A DNA stretch of 64,000 nucleotides from Chionis minor. Lineage: Eukaryota; Chordata; Aves; Charadriiformes; Chionididae. The position numbers were made by a program, and so were the translations under genes. Location of the stretch: assembly GCA_013398295.1 (NCBI GenBank), contig VZSF01011152.1:62001-126000 (forward strand), in the 5' to 3' direction. This document shows, piece by piece, positions 36,409 to 47,567 of this stretch (positions within the stretch are counted from its first letter, which is position 1; the number at the start of each line of letters is the position of its first letter). The notes below the pieces were generated by a model. That model worked only from the letters and a program-made list of their open reading frames with translations, was not told the origin of the DNA and ran no database searches.

Positions 36409-38127
36409 AGTGATGTATGACTGCACAACGCCAAGGGTGGCTAACTGCAAGGTATGCCATTTACACCCAAAAGACCGATGTGTTGGCAGCAGCAATACCA
36501 AAACCACCTTTTTTTTTTTTGTCACTGGAGAGTTGCATTAAAGAGATTTCATCTGACCGCTTTACTCTTTGTATTAAGAATGAGGCCACTGAAAAACAGA
36601 TTCATGCTTCAGCCTCTAAGCTTTTTCAGCATACAGGGGATAAGGCTTTGTGCCCACCTGACTTCACACATCCCATCCTACCCTGTCCCGGTATTTCCTT
36701 ATTTCATTCAGGTGATGCAGTTTTAGAGCGGATGCACCCCTGCCCCTGGGGTGCTGGAATTCCTTCTCCTGGCCTTGAGAGGGGTTCAGGAGAATTTTGT
36801 TTGAAAATTGCCTCATGAATCTGGAAGTGTTTTACAGAATAAATCAGTATCTTTGCTCCCCTTTTACACATGGGGAGGGGAAGTCATTTAAGTTCGGCAG
36901 AAGCCCAACTTAGGTCCTCTGAATTCATTAGTCTGCCCTTTTGTCTGCATAAGCTCCTAATGTTAGAACTGCTTGATTTTTCTTCAGACTTGAAAAGAAA
37001 ATCCCTGAGGTGCTGATGCAGAGCACAAAATCATATTTGCTAACATTAAGATGTTTCTGAACCCTCCGGAATGTAAACCAGTATCATTTTATGGTTCCTT
37101 AGTATAAATGGCAATAGAAGAATTTAATTTAGTATAACATCATTCAAGTGACTTATTGCCAAACATTATTTGCTGCATGACAGAGGGAAGAGCATGCTGC
37201 TAAACTGACTATACTTGAGCTATGTACTACTCAAACAGAAACTAAATTTGATAGAAGATATAAAGCAGTAAGGTATGTTTCCCATGTCACAACTGTTATG
37301 TATGTAAGCTTTAGTTAATATTTATTCTTAAAAAACATTCTTTTTTTTTTCTTCTGCAATACAGTGATACATGTTAAGTGGTTCCGTTTGAAAATATTAA
37401 ACTTTTGTAGTATTATTGACATGTACTCCATCAATGTGATTTCAAAATCACTCCAAATCCGAAATTATCATTGGTCCTGTATTTTGTTGAGGGTTTGGGG
37501 CTTTTGGGGGTTTTTTTGGTCATTGTTTTTTTAAAGCAAAAGTTATAAAACACTAAGCACATGAAAAAAGAAACTTTGCTTTATCACCACAGAAAATGTA
37601 ACCCTGGATGTATGCACCTGTAGCAGCAGTCAGCAGGACTCTCACATTGTCTGGGTCAGTATCTCTTACAATTATAGGGAGTTTGATCAGAGATTGGAGT
37701 TACACTGGTCAGGGCATGTTTTCCACATTGGACTACATTGTGTAGAGAGCACAGAAAAAAATATCTGTGTCCTTCCAAAAATTTCCAATCTAAATGAAGA
37801 TATTTTGAAAAGTGACAAAGATTAAACACCTCTGCTGTCTCCTTTGAAAGCCCTATGGAAGTTAACTAACTTGAAGGCAAAAATATCAAAAAAACCCTTC
37901 ATAATACAGACCGACAAAAAGTTCTTCCTTTCTTCTTTGGGCCAGAAACTGGGAAACATCTGGTTTATTTCTTCATGCAGGATTTTCACTATATTTGAAA
38001 GCTTTGTTCACTTGTACTACACTACAAAAATGACAGCACAAAGACACTGCAGCACAGTCAATGCCAAAGCTGATGCTGTTTTTCCTAAAATGCTACCTAA
38101 AAGGTGAATATGAGAACAAACAAATTA
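36409..38127. other. Unique AT-rich DNA
   Basis: No gene recognised. Short homopolymer runs at 36510-36520 and 37341-37350, and a G/T-rich tract at 37489-37520. Confidence 0.4.
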
Positions 38128-38132
38128 GCATC
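38128..38132. repeat. Target-site duplication GCATC (left)
   Basis: It is identical to 38703-38707 on the other side of the LTR. Five bases is usual for several retroviral integrases, including ERVL. Confidence 0.85.
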
Positions 38133-38702
38133 TGTCATGGTTTCAGCTGGGAGACAGTTGACTTTCTCACTAGCAGCTGGTATGTTTTGGGTTTGGGATG
38201 GCAATACTGTTGATAGCACACTAAAACACTTTTGGTTGTTGCTAAGCTCTCAAGGCCTTTTCTGCTCCTCACAATGCCCCACCAACGAGTAGACTGGAAG
38301 TGCACAAAAAGCTGGTAGGTGACAGCCAGGACAGCTGACCTCAACTGACCAAAGGGATATTCCATATTGTATGACGTCATGCTTAGTGTATAAAGCTGAG
38401 GGAAGAAGGAAAGCAGGATGTTTGGAGTGGTGGCGTTTGTATTCTCAAGTAACCGTTACACATGATGGAGCCCAGCTTTCCTAGAGGTGGCTGAACACCT
38501 GCCTGACAACAGGAAGCAGTGAATGAATTGCTTGTTTTGCTTTGCTTGCACGTGTGGCTTTTGCTCTACTTCTTAAACCGTCTTTGTCTCAACCCACAAG
38601 TTTTCTCACTTTTACTCTTCTGGTTCTCTTCCGCATCCCACTAGGGGCGCATGACTGAGCAGCTGCATGGTCCTAGTTGCTGGCTGGGGTTAAACCACAA
38701 CA
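38133..38702 (+). mobile_element. Solo LTR of an avian endogenous retrovirus, complete
   Basis: A 570-bp LTR with canonical ends: it begins TGTCATGGTTTCAGCTGGGA and finishes 'ggttaaaccacaaca'. It is flanked by the perfect 5-bp duplication GCATC. The U3 region carries TGACGTCA (38372-38379) and TATAAAG (38389-38395). A U5-like section follows with 'ctcaacccacaagttttctc'. There is no internal coding region, so recombination between two LTRs has probably removed the provirus. The minus-strand LTR at 49614-50186 is the same family. I know this type as widespread in birds but am unsure of its formal name. Confidence 0.92.
38372..38395 (+). promoter_or_regulatory. LTR core promoter: CRE site and TATA box
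   Basis: A perfect cAMP-response element palindrome TGACGTCA is followed 9 bp later by TATAAAG. In the related LTR at 49614 the same positions read TGATGTCA and TATAAAG (minus strand), so the arrangement is family-wide and the CpG is intact only here. Confidence 0.6.
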
Positions 38703-38707
38703 GCATC
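38703..38707. repeat. Target-site duplication GCATC (right)
   Basis: The right-hand partner of 38128-38132. Confidence 0.85.
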
Positions 38708-39086
38708 TTACTTTGAATGAAAAAAAAAAAAAAAAATCCAAAAAAAAAATCTCATCACCTGGCACATGGTGAGGCAAAAGCCACAGGACAGAGGAGAGGC
38801 ACAGTTTTCTGTCACAGTTTTTCTCAAGAATATGGTGTTGGGAATTAATGCTGCACTGTCAAATTCTGAAACAATACTCAGTCATGATGGACATCATCAT
38901 TATCAAACTATTAGTGAATCAATTAACAGCAACTGTCTTTTGCAAACTATGAGGTCAGGAAAAGTTGTGGACACAGGGCTGCAAGAAACAGCCCTCAAAT
39001 GGGTTTTATCATCTCCAAAGGATGTTTTTACTATTCATGTCGTGAAATAATGTTATCACTCCCTCCAGGGGAGTAAGAAATATTAA
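38708..39086. other. Unique DNA with poly(A) tracts
   Basis: It begins with two A runs (38720-38736 and 38741-38749). A 94-codon frame at 38766-39050 is unidentified. Confidence 0.4.
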
Positions 39087-40190
39087 AATCACAGAATCAC
39101 AGAATGGTAGGGGTTGGAATTGACCTTCAGAGATCATCTAGTCTAACTTGGCTGTCCAAGCAATTTTCCCCAGAGGAGGTTGCACAGGATGGTGTCCAGG
39201 AGAGTTTTGAATATCTCCAGAGAAGGAGACTCTACAACCCGGGAGTGGGAGTCTGGGCAGCCTGTTCCAGTGCTCTGCCGTCCTCAAAGAAAAGAAGTTT
39301 TTCCTCATGTTAAGATGAAAGTTCATGAGTTCCAGCTTGTGCCCGTTACCCCTTGTCCTGTCACTGGGCACCACTGAAAAGAGTCTGGCCCCATCCTCTT
39401 GACACCCACCCTTTAGATATTGATGAGCATTGATGAGATCCCTTCTCAGTCTTCTCCAGGCTAAACAGATCCGGGTGTCTCAGCCTTTCCTCATAAGAAA
39501 CGTGCTCCAGTCCCTTGACCATCTTTGTAGCCCTCTGCTGGACTGTCTCCAGCAGTTCCCTGTCTGAGCTCTGCCATTCAGCCAGTTCTCAATCCACTCC
39601 ACTGCCCACTCATCTAACCCACGCTTCCTAAGCTTACCTATAATGATGTTATGGGAGACTGTGTCAAAAGCCTTGCTGAAGTCAAGGTAGACAATATGTC
39701 CACTGCCGTCCCCTCATCCCCCAGTCAGTCATGCCATCACAGAAGGCTATCAGATTGGTCAAGCATGATTTCCCCTTGGTGAATCCATGTTGACCACTCC
39801 CAATATCCTTCTTTTCCTCTATATGCTTAGTGATGATATCCAGGATGAGCTGTTCCATCACCTTTCCAGGGATGGAGGTGAGGCAGACTGGCCTGTAGTT
39901 TCCCTGGTGCTCCTTCTTGCCCTTTTTGAAGACTGGCATGATGTTAGCTTTCCTCCAGTGCTCAGGCGCCTCTCCTGTTCTCCAGAACCTTTCAAAGATG
40001 ATGAAGAGAGGCTTCACAATAACATCTGCCAGCTCTCTCAGCACTCGAGGGTGAATCCCATCAGGGGCCATGGATTTGTGTGTGTCAAGTTTGCATAAAC
40101 CATCTCTAACCCGATCCTCTTTGATCAAGGGAGAGTCTTCCTTTCTCCAGGCTCTCTTTCTTAGCTCTTCGATGATGGCTTGATTTACAA
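39087..40190 (-). mobile_element. CR1 LINE, minus strand, 3' end plus part of reverse transcriptase, internally deleted
   Basis: The 3' end lies at 39087 ('atcacagaatcacagaatgg') and the 3' region runs to about 39555. There it jumps into ORF2, which reads back to about 40190. The gap removes the part of the reverse transcriptase that should carry its second catalytic aspartate pair. Within the retained part, the 'fskafDTVSHN' motif around 39640-39680 is out of frame with the upstream part, so at least two frameshifts are present. It meets a plus-strand CR1 head to head near 40190. Confidence 0.92.
39682..40128 (-). pseudogene. CR1 ORF2 reverse-transcriptase remnant (148 codons)
   Basis: The longest intact piece of LINE coding sequence in the window. 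It covers the N-terminal reverse-transcriptase blocks: APDGIHPRVLREL (about residues 22-34), WRKANIMPVFKKGKK and GNYRPVCLTSIPGKVMEQLI (residues about 58-95), and GQHGFTKGKSCLTNLIAF (about 114-131). It then loses frame at the 'MTDWG' stretch and stops. It lacks the endonuclease domain and the catalytic YVDD-type block, so it cannot be active. Its upstream part (39979-40128) also appears at 40473-40622 because of the N-flanked duplication. Confidence 0.88.
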
Positions 40191-40471
40191 GACGCCAGGC
40201 CTGGTGGTAACAGACAGGAAAAGCCTGTCTCAGAGGGGGAAAAGGGTTCTAGGGCAAGAGTTAGCAGGGCTCACTGAGAGACCTTTAAACTAGATTTGAA
40301 GGGGGATGGGAATGTAACTGGGCACACTAGAGAAGCACCTGGGGGTAGTAGCCTGGCACTTGTGGGGCACTGTGCTAGAAGTTTTGAGATTCAGAAGGCC
40401 TACCGCCCCTCAAGGGCAAAAACTACATGCTCAGCTGCCTCTCTGAAATGCTTGTACACCAAAGCACGCAG
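39979..40471. repeat. Copy 1 of a 493-bp direct duplication abutting an N
   Basis: This block recurs at 40473-40965 with offset 494 and no mismatch seen. It begins 'tctccagaacctttcaaag' and ends 'caaagcacgcag'. It spans the head-to-head junction of the two CR1s. As at 21256, the copies meet exactly at a single N, so it is probably an unmerged contig overlap. Confidence 0.95.
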
Positions 40472-40472
40472 N
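40472..40472. other. Single N: scaffold join
   Basis: The second ambiguous base, again between identical blocks. It would mark contig B (21257-40471) meeting contig C (from 40473). Confidence 0.9.
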
Positions 40473-40965
40473 TCTCCAGAACCTTTCAAAGATGATGAAG
40501 AGAGGCTTCACAATAACATCTGCCAGCTCTCTCAGCACTCGAGGGTGAATCCCATCAGGGGCCATGGATTTGTGTGTGTCAAGTTTGCATAAACCATCTC
40601 TAACCCGATCCTCTTTGATCAAGGGAGAGTCTTCCTTTCTCCAGGCTCTCTTTCTTAGCTCTTCGATGATGGCTTGATTTACAAGACGCCAGGCCTGGTG
40701 GTAACAGACAGGAAAAGCCTGTCTCAGAGGGGGAAAAGGGTTCTAGGGCAAGAGTTAGCAGGGCTCACTGAGAGACCTTTAAACTAGATTTGAAGGGGGA
40801 TGGGAATGTAACTGGGCACACTAGAGAAGCACCTGGGGGTAGTAGCCTGGCACTTGTGGGGCACTGTGCTAGAAGTTTTGAGATTCAGAAGGCCTACCGC
40901 CCCTCAAGGGCAAAAACTACATGCTCAGCTGCCTCTCTGAAATGCTTGTACACCAAAGCACGCAG
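40473..40965. repeat. Copy 2 of the 493-bp direct duplication
   Basis: The same sequence as 39979-40471. It continues into 'tatggggaacaaacaag' and on through the plus-strand CR1. Confidence 0.95.
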
Positions 40966-41568
40966 TATGGGGAACAAACAAGAAGAATTGGAGAACTGTG
41001 TGTGGTCACAGGACCATGATCTCATTGCAATTAGCAATTATGAGACACTGTATTGTGTCCAGTTCCGGGCTCCCCAGCTCAAGAAGGACAGGGAACTGCT
41101 GGAGAGGGGACAGCAAAGATGATTAGGGGGCTGGAACATCTTTCTTACAAGGAAAGGCTGAGGGAGTTGGGTCTCTTTAGTCTGGAGAAGAGAAGGCTGA
41201 GGGGGAATCTCATCAATGCTTATCAGTAGTTAAAGGAAGGGTGCCAGGGGGAGGGGGCCAGTCTTTTTTCAGTGGTGCCCAGTGACAGGACAAGGGGCAA
41301 TGGGTATAAACTTGAATATAGGAAGTTCCATCTGAACATGAGGAGAAACTTCTTTCCTTTGAGGGTGGCAGAGCACTGGAAGAGGCTGCCTAGAGAGGTG
41401 GTGGAGTCTTTGACTCTGGAGATATTCAAGCCTGCCTGGATGCCATCCTGCGCAACCTGCTGTAGGTGGACCTGCTCTGGCAGGGGGTTGCACTAGATGA
41501 TCTCCAGAGGTCCCTTCCAACCCCTAACATGCTATGATTCTATGGTTCTATGATTCTATGATTGTATG

Positions 41569-41926
41569 CTGTACAGTTCTGCAGCTCCCCTTAATCACGA
41601 ACAGGTCACTGTTTTACCCTCTAGTGCTGCAGAGTCTTCAATGGGTGTTGCTGAAAATTCATCTTCGTCACGCTGGCAGAGAGCCAGGCTTGCTGCCTGC
41701 AGCCTCCCAGATCAGGCAGCTAAGGCTCTGCCCTCTTTCAGCCCTGCGCCAGTGAGAGCAAACTCCAGTCAGGATGTTAACTCCAGCACCTGCCCTTTCA
41801 CTCCTGTGACCTTGCTGCCTTTGCACTTTTCATTTTCCTCATGACATACATGTGGAAAAAACACTATTATCTCTGCTTATCTCTGCTTATCTTCTTTGTG
41901 CTCCAGCTGAATGAGTGCCCTCTTAA
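41569..41926. other. Unique DNA between two CR1 copies
   Basis: No gene recognised. A small tandem 'tctctgcttat' lies at about 41870-41891. Confidence 0.4.
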
Positions 41927-42180
41927 AGGATATTAGGAAATATTTCGTCATAAAAAGAGTTGTCAAGCATTGGAACAGGCTGCCCAGGGAAGTGGGTGCC
42001 ATCCCTGGAGGTATTTAAAAGATGGGCAGACATGATGCTGAGGGACATGGCTTATTGGTGGTTTTGGCAGTGTTAGGTTTATGGTTGGGCTTGGTGATCT
42101 TGAAGATCATCACGGACTTGGAAGATCACCATGATGGACTTGATGATCTTCCAACCTAGACAATTCTATGATTCTATGAT
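41927..42180 (+). mobile_element. CR1 LINE, 3' fragment with reshuffled tail
   Basis: A plus-strand CR1 end: 'ggaacaggctgcccagggaa', 'cctggaggtatttaaaagat', 'acatggcttattggtggttt', ending with two ATTCTATGAT units at 42180. Between 42088 and 42152 the usual 'ggacttgatgatcttccaac' segment appears about three times in altered form, with internal palindromes. Confidence 0.92.
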
Positions 42181-44707
42181 TTATGAAACCTTCTGGCTGC
42201 TCAGCACTGCTGCAGCCCTGGGGGATGTGGAACATTGAGGGCAAGAAGAAACACCACTGAATTACTCACTCTTTCCCTCTAGTGTTTGGGCTTTAAATAT
42301 CTGGCACTCTGCAGTGATCACATTGCCAACCAGCCCGAAGAACATGAATCAGCCTCACTCTCTTCCAAATCACAGACTGTAAAAAAAAGGAGGGGTGGGA
42401 AGTTAGAATTACAACAAATAAATGCTAATGCTTTTGTTTAACTTTTCATTTTAATTTTTACTCTCTGCCCCTGAAATTAAGTTTTTCCAATTATTTTGCC
42501 TTTGAGAGCAAACAGTTGACTCAAATATGATTTTGTGATAAAAATAAAGGGGAGAGAGCAGAAATGTCACCAGCTTTAGAATCTGGTAAACTTACAAACA
42601 CTGCTACTTCTGTCACAATGTTTTTTTTAATTAATTACAGGAAACTAATTTTACTGCCTTTATGCACAAGCACAGCATAGGCTAGAATCCCTGAAAAAAA
42701 TTGGTAACTGGTTTGTTCAAGTGTTCCATGGTATGAGCTCCAAAGGAAGAAAAATCTCTACATTTTATTATCATATCTCCTCTTCCCCAGTCTCCTCAAG
42801 AAAGGCAATGATCCCAACCATATTTGATTCCAAGGGAGCTCATTTCAAAATATGATCTGGGAGACTGGGACTTTATCAAATGTTCTGAAGATAAAAGAGA
42901 AAAACAAAAATTGGCTAAAAGGGGAGCAAACATTTTGTCCCTCCCTGCCCCACCCCCACCTTGAAAAAAAGTCTGCCTCAATGAAAAGTGATGGAAAATA
43001 GCATAGCCCACTGAATAAACCATTATTGTTCCAAACCTAACATGTCAGCAACCTGACAATTTTTAATAGAATACCATCACTATTTTTAAACATGTGCAAT
43101 CATACAGAATCTGTCATCTAGAAGGACCCTCTGTTTTTTATTATATCATATACTTTGTCCATTTTGAAATACAATGAGACAGCAAAGGCAGAAGATGGGT
43201 CTTCCTTTTAAGAAAAGGAAGGTTTTTTTAAAAAATGTCTGAACAGAAAGAATATTTTGGGTATACCTGACAGATGGCCACAGCAAACACAGTAAGTATT
43301 CAAAGGTGTTTGTTAGTCCAGGGGCAGATCTTTATGCTTTCAGTGCTGAAAGACAAATCCCCTGCAATGTGTATGGTCAGCATTTGTTACAGAGATGAGT
43401 AAAACAAAGAAAGATCTGAACAGTTTAGGGAAATTCTGTCATTTCCATATTTGGCTTTATAAAAAACAAGACAAAGCTATCCTCTTTTTTTTTTTTTCTG
43501 GTTTTCACTGAATGAATATGATGACTTTTTATTTTGATGTGTATCATCAAAATAACACATTTTGAAATTCACAGTGTGGACACATACTGTTTGTTTCACA
43601 GGACACACACAAATCATTGTTAGAAGTCTTTTCAATTTTAATAATATTTTTGTTTCAACTATTACCTTGCATAAGCTGTTCATCTGTCTTCATTGCCTCC
43701 CCTGACCATATTCCCTGGGCTACTATCAAAATACCCCCAAGTGCCCTTGATAAGTCTCATAGCTAGTCAGAGGAAAATCAACACATTAGCTATGAGTCTC
43801 CAGAGACCTATACCCAAAAGTAAACAAAACAAATCCCTGGTAACAGAGATCCCAAAAAGAAATGTACTACAGAGAAGTGCACTTCATTGTCTGTAACTGA
43901 TTCAAAAGTCAATGCTTCAGAAACATTGATTTTACCAATGTATTTAGCCATTAGGAAGGACATTTTGGATAAAAACAATCTGAAAAGAAATGTTTCATTT
44001 TTATTTCCTTATGAAAAAAAAATCATATCAAATGTTAAGTTTTCCTGTGACAAACTTCAGGCAAAAATAATCATATTGTGATCTGAATCTCTTGACTATT
44101 AATGTCAGAGTCCGTAGATAACAAATGGACAACTCTGATTGTATCCTGTGGAGAGCAGCAAGATATGTGTTAGCAAATCCTTTATGATGACAGTTATCTG
44201 AGTGCAAATGACCGGAACTAATTATTTTTTCTTGCCAAACCTTGTATTTCTCAGAATTCAAATAATTTCCAGCACAAGGACAGAAAAAAAAAAATTTCAG
44301 GTGCAAGATTGTGACATTTGAGACTTTTCTCACATTGAGGTTTTCTACGGAAGAGAACTCCAGGTTTTCAGTCCAGCAATGTCTAACACACAATTTGAAG
44401 TCAAGTGTCTGAGCTGGTGTAGAGGTGGCTGCTATGCTGAGTTCCCTTTTGGCACACACTATTTCACACTCAAATTGCTAATAAGGACTTAAAGTGAGTG
44501 CAGGTCTCACTGCTGGAATGCCCAGAATTTGAATTCAACATCAAGCTAATACATCAAGATCCTTTCAATTATAATAATGGAGTTGTGGAAATTTATGAGC
44601 CTTCTAACACATTTTTCAGCTTCTGTGGATAAGACAGTCAGAAATCTGTATACCAGGTCTTGGTATATAGATCTTTATATATTTTGTTTGTTTTAATGAC
44701 TTAAAGG
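42181..44707. other. Unique AT-rich DNA
   Basis: No gene or repeat recognised. Homopolymer T run at 43486-43498. Confidence 0.4.
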
Positions 44708-44712
44708 GAGTG
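44708..44712. repeat. Target-site duplication GAGTG (left)
   Basis: It matches 45357-45361. Confidence 0.82.
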
Positions 44713-45356
44713 TGTTATGGTTTGAGAAACCCACAACAATTTATTGTTGTTCAGACAATTACTCTGTCACCCAACAACCCCTCCCCACCTGGGAAGGGGA
44801 GTAGGGAAAAAAACCTAAGGGAACCCAAGGGTAGAAACATAAACAGATTCAACAGAACAATACTAAATAATTAACAATAATAATACTAAAGGCCCAGTAT
44901 TGATCCTGATACCAATATGAAATACACAAGGGTTATACTCAGACCATTCTATCCGTAGGAAGCCGTGCACTCCCAGTAGGAGACAGCAAATGTCAGACAC
45001 TGCGAGCGCTTCGGCTTTGGAAGAAGGGAAGGGCTCAGGGGTCCAGCACCGGGACAAGAAGTTCTCAGGATTGCAGCCATCATAGAAGAGACAGCACTCC
45101 TCAGCAAACTCTAATTTATGTTGAATGCGATGTTCATGGCATGAAATAATCCCGTTGGCCAGCTTGGGTCAAGTGCCTGAGTCTTACTCCTCCTTGTTCC
45201 TGCACCTGGCAAGTGCGAAAACACTCAGACCTTAAAATCCACATCACTGGCTGTAAAGTAAATATTTTCACAAATCCAAGCACTAGAGTCTTCTAAAGGT
45301 GCAGTTGTCCCAAGCATTAGAAAAGAAATTAGTCCCGTGTCACTCAAACCATGACA
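44713..45356 (-). mobile_element. Solo LTR of an endogenous retrovirus, minus orientation
   Basis: A 644-bp element. Its ends are near-perfect inverted repeats: TGTTATGGTTTGAG at the left and CTCAAACCATGACA at the right. It is flanked by the 5-bp duplication GAGTG. Minus orientation is suggested by an AATAAA (reverse complement at about 44740) close to the left edge, where the R/U5 part of a minus-strand LTR would lie. There is no internal retroviral coding sequence. It differs in sequence from the 38133/49614 and 23972/52399 families. Confidence 0.85.
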
Positions 45357-45361
45357 GAGTG
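45357..45361. repeat. Target-site duplication GAGTG (right)
   Basis: The partner of 44708-44712. Confidence 0.82.
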
Positions 45362-47567
45362 TCTCTGTTTTTCTTGGGCAGATCAGTTCTGACTCTGAGT
45401 CATCTTGGCCCAGTCATTGTAACCACTCCATGCTCAACCCACTATAAACAGATACATCTCTTCCAAATCCTAAATTAGCATAATGTTTTTACACTCATTT
45501 AAACTAAGTTGATGAGACTCATTAAAGGCTTAAATAGGTTGATCCCATTGATCTTTATCACTCTTTGTAGAACCTCAACATAAAAACACCATCTTCAACT
45601 GCAAAATATCCTCTCTTTGAGACGGAGTTTTGAAAATAAACTCTTCTCCCAAAGCAGCACTATCCATGGTAATTTTATGCTTTAAAAAACACAGCAACAA
45701 AATACTAATTGTATTCCTTTTGGCTGTCTGCTCCTTCTGTCATTCATACATCATTTAGCTTCCGTTTAGGTGGTGAAAACACCAGCTAGTGTATAGAAGG
45801 AAACAGCTGGTTTGAACTGATGGTTTCCTATAATACTCTTTTTATATTCTTTTGTGTGCCATCATGGTACATCAAAAAATTATATAGCATTTAATTACGC
45901 AATGAGGCACAAGTGGGCATATTTTCTATAGCTATTCTATGCACATCAACAAGGCCTTGTTCCTTTTAAGGCCTTGAAGCATGTGTAGTAACAGAGCTAA
46001 ATAACTTTCCCTATGGTACCTTATTGTTCCTGTTTTACATTCTTTTAATTTATTTCGAGATTTGTTTGGGTTTGGGTTTTTTTAAGGGAATTTTCAAGCC
46101 AAACCTAGAGAATACTCTTATCGCTTTGGCTTCATCCTTTTATATGCTGAGTACGTTAATAAATACTACAGTGCTGTCCTGCACTGAATTGTTTTTCTAA
46201 AACTCTGTCTCAGGCTTCACAGGAGTATACAGGAAGCAGAACATAGGATCTCAAGGCAGAAAAATCAGAAGTCACTAGGTTTGTTCCTTGCTACTTTAGA
46301 CAAGACACTTGTAGATGGTTCCATTCTTGGTATTCCCTTTGTTTTCAACAGGATTCTTGGAACACATGAGGCTGTCATGATCATGCTCTAAATCATTCCA
46401 AATCTCAAGTTTTCATTCCTGCAATGGGCAAGGTGGGTGTTTGCTGGCTGAGCGGATTCATGTAATTCAACACTAAGCATAAATGCTGGCATCTTGTTTG
46501 TGTGTCAATTTTTTGCTTCTCACAACTATTCCTCCACATCTGTGAAAACAGTACAGACCCACAAAAGCACCTTGAACTGAACTTCATTTTTCTATTTACA
46601 AGTGAATTGTTTTTTCAGAAAACATTTCCTGTATGTTCACCAGAGGCTTCATTTTGTTAGAGAACACAGTAACTGTTATGAAGCCAGTCAAAAATTTCCT
46701 ATCAGTCTTCCCAACAGAAAACGCCTTCAGAAATGAAATCACTATTCTGACAAAATATTTCTTCTTACTAATGAAACGCTAAAACCTTTAAAAGAAAACT
46801 GACAATAAAGATTAATCTTATCATGTGTTTGGAGCTAAAAGTTTCCTAGGAAAAATGAAACATTTCCCAGTCAAATCCATTTGTCGTCCAACTTAGAACT
46901 CCCTTACATAGACTAAGCAGTGATTTGGTTTTGCCCGTGGTTTAAGTTGCTTTCTCAAATATTGTAGAAATTTCTCCCTTTTCACAGCAAAATAAACATT
47001 CACAGCACTAGGGCAATGTCTTTGCAACACAGAAAGCATTGCTGTGGCTGTTCAGTGCTGAATTTTCATACTTAAGAGCCATTTCTCTCTTGATATAACT
47101 ACAGATTCCTTTTGCCTTGACTATTTACAGCCTGTGCTAAATCCCTCTCAGGGAAAAGTGCTTCATGGGTATCCATGCATGGTCTTTTCAGGTCCACAGA
47201 CAACTCTGCATCCAGCACCACTAACTGAACCCTCTGTGCCAGGACACTGCAATAGAGTAAGTCTTGGAGTGAAGTGTCCTTGTGTGGGTGGTTGGTCTTC
47301 ATCAGCGAGCTGCCTTCAATCTGTTGCTGAGGAGCCAAGCAACATCTGCATCAGGCAAGTTACTGGAGGTGTCCTCCAGGGTAAGACTGCAGGAGAGATA
47401 CTCATCTGGAAGATACTGACTCCACAGCCAACAGACCCACCTTCAATAACTATGGTGATACCGGCTTCTTTGGATACACTGTAGGCTATCTGGCTGCAAA
47501 ATCTTAAAAGCAATGAATGCCTTAAAAAAACCCTAAAGTTTTCTACCACAGAAGAAAAAAAAGATGT
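45362..47567. other. Unique DNA
   Basis: No gene recognised. The section 47100-47480 is somewhat GC-richer and carries overlapping open frames on both strands (116 aa plus; 79 aa and part of 159 aa minus). None has a recognisable domain. Confidence 0.4.

Larger units (their letters stand above)
40191..41568 (+). mobile_element. CR1 LINE, plus strand, 5' part and 3' end joined, middle missing
   Basis: It holds the ORF1-ORF2 boundary region ('aaaagggttctagggcaaga', 'ctttaaactagatttgaagg') and the start of the ORF2 endonuclease domain (LKCLYTKARSMGNKQEELE). At about 41040 it jumps to the 3' region ('tgtgtccagttccgggctcc') and runs to a full octamer tail at 41533-41568. Most of ORF2 is deleted. 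The N-flanked duplication repeats 40191-40471 as 40685-40965, so the true element is about 494 bp shorter than shown. Confidence 0.9.

Noticed and set aside
41533..41568. ATTCTATG repeats as independent microsatellites (also 683-702, 42161-42180)
   Set aside because: This octamer run is the standard CR1 3' terminus.
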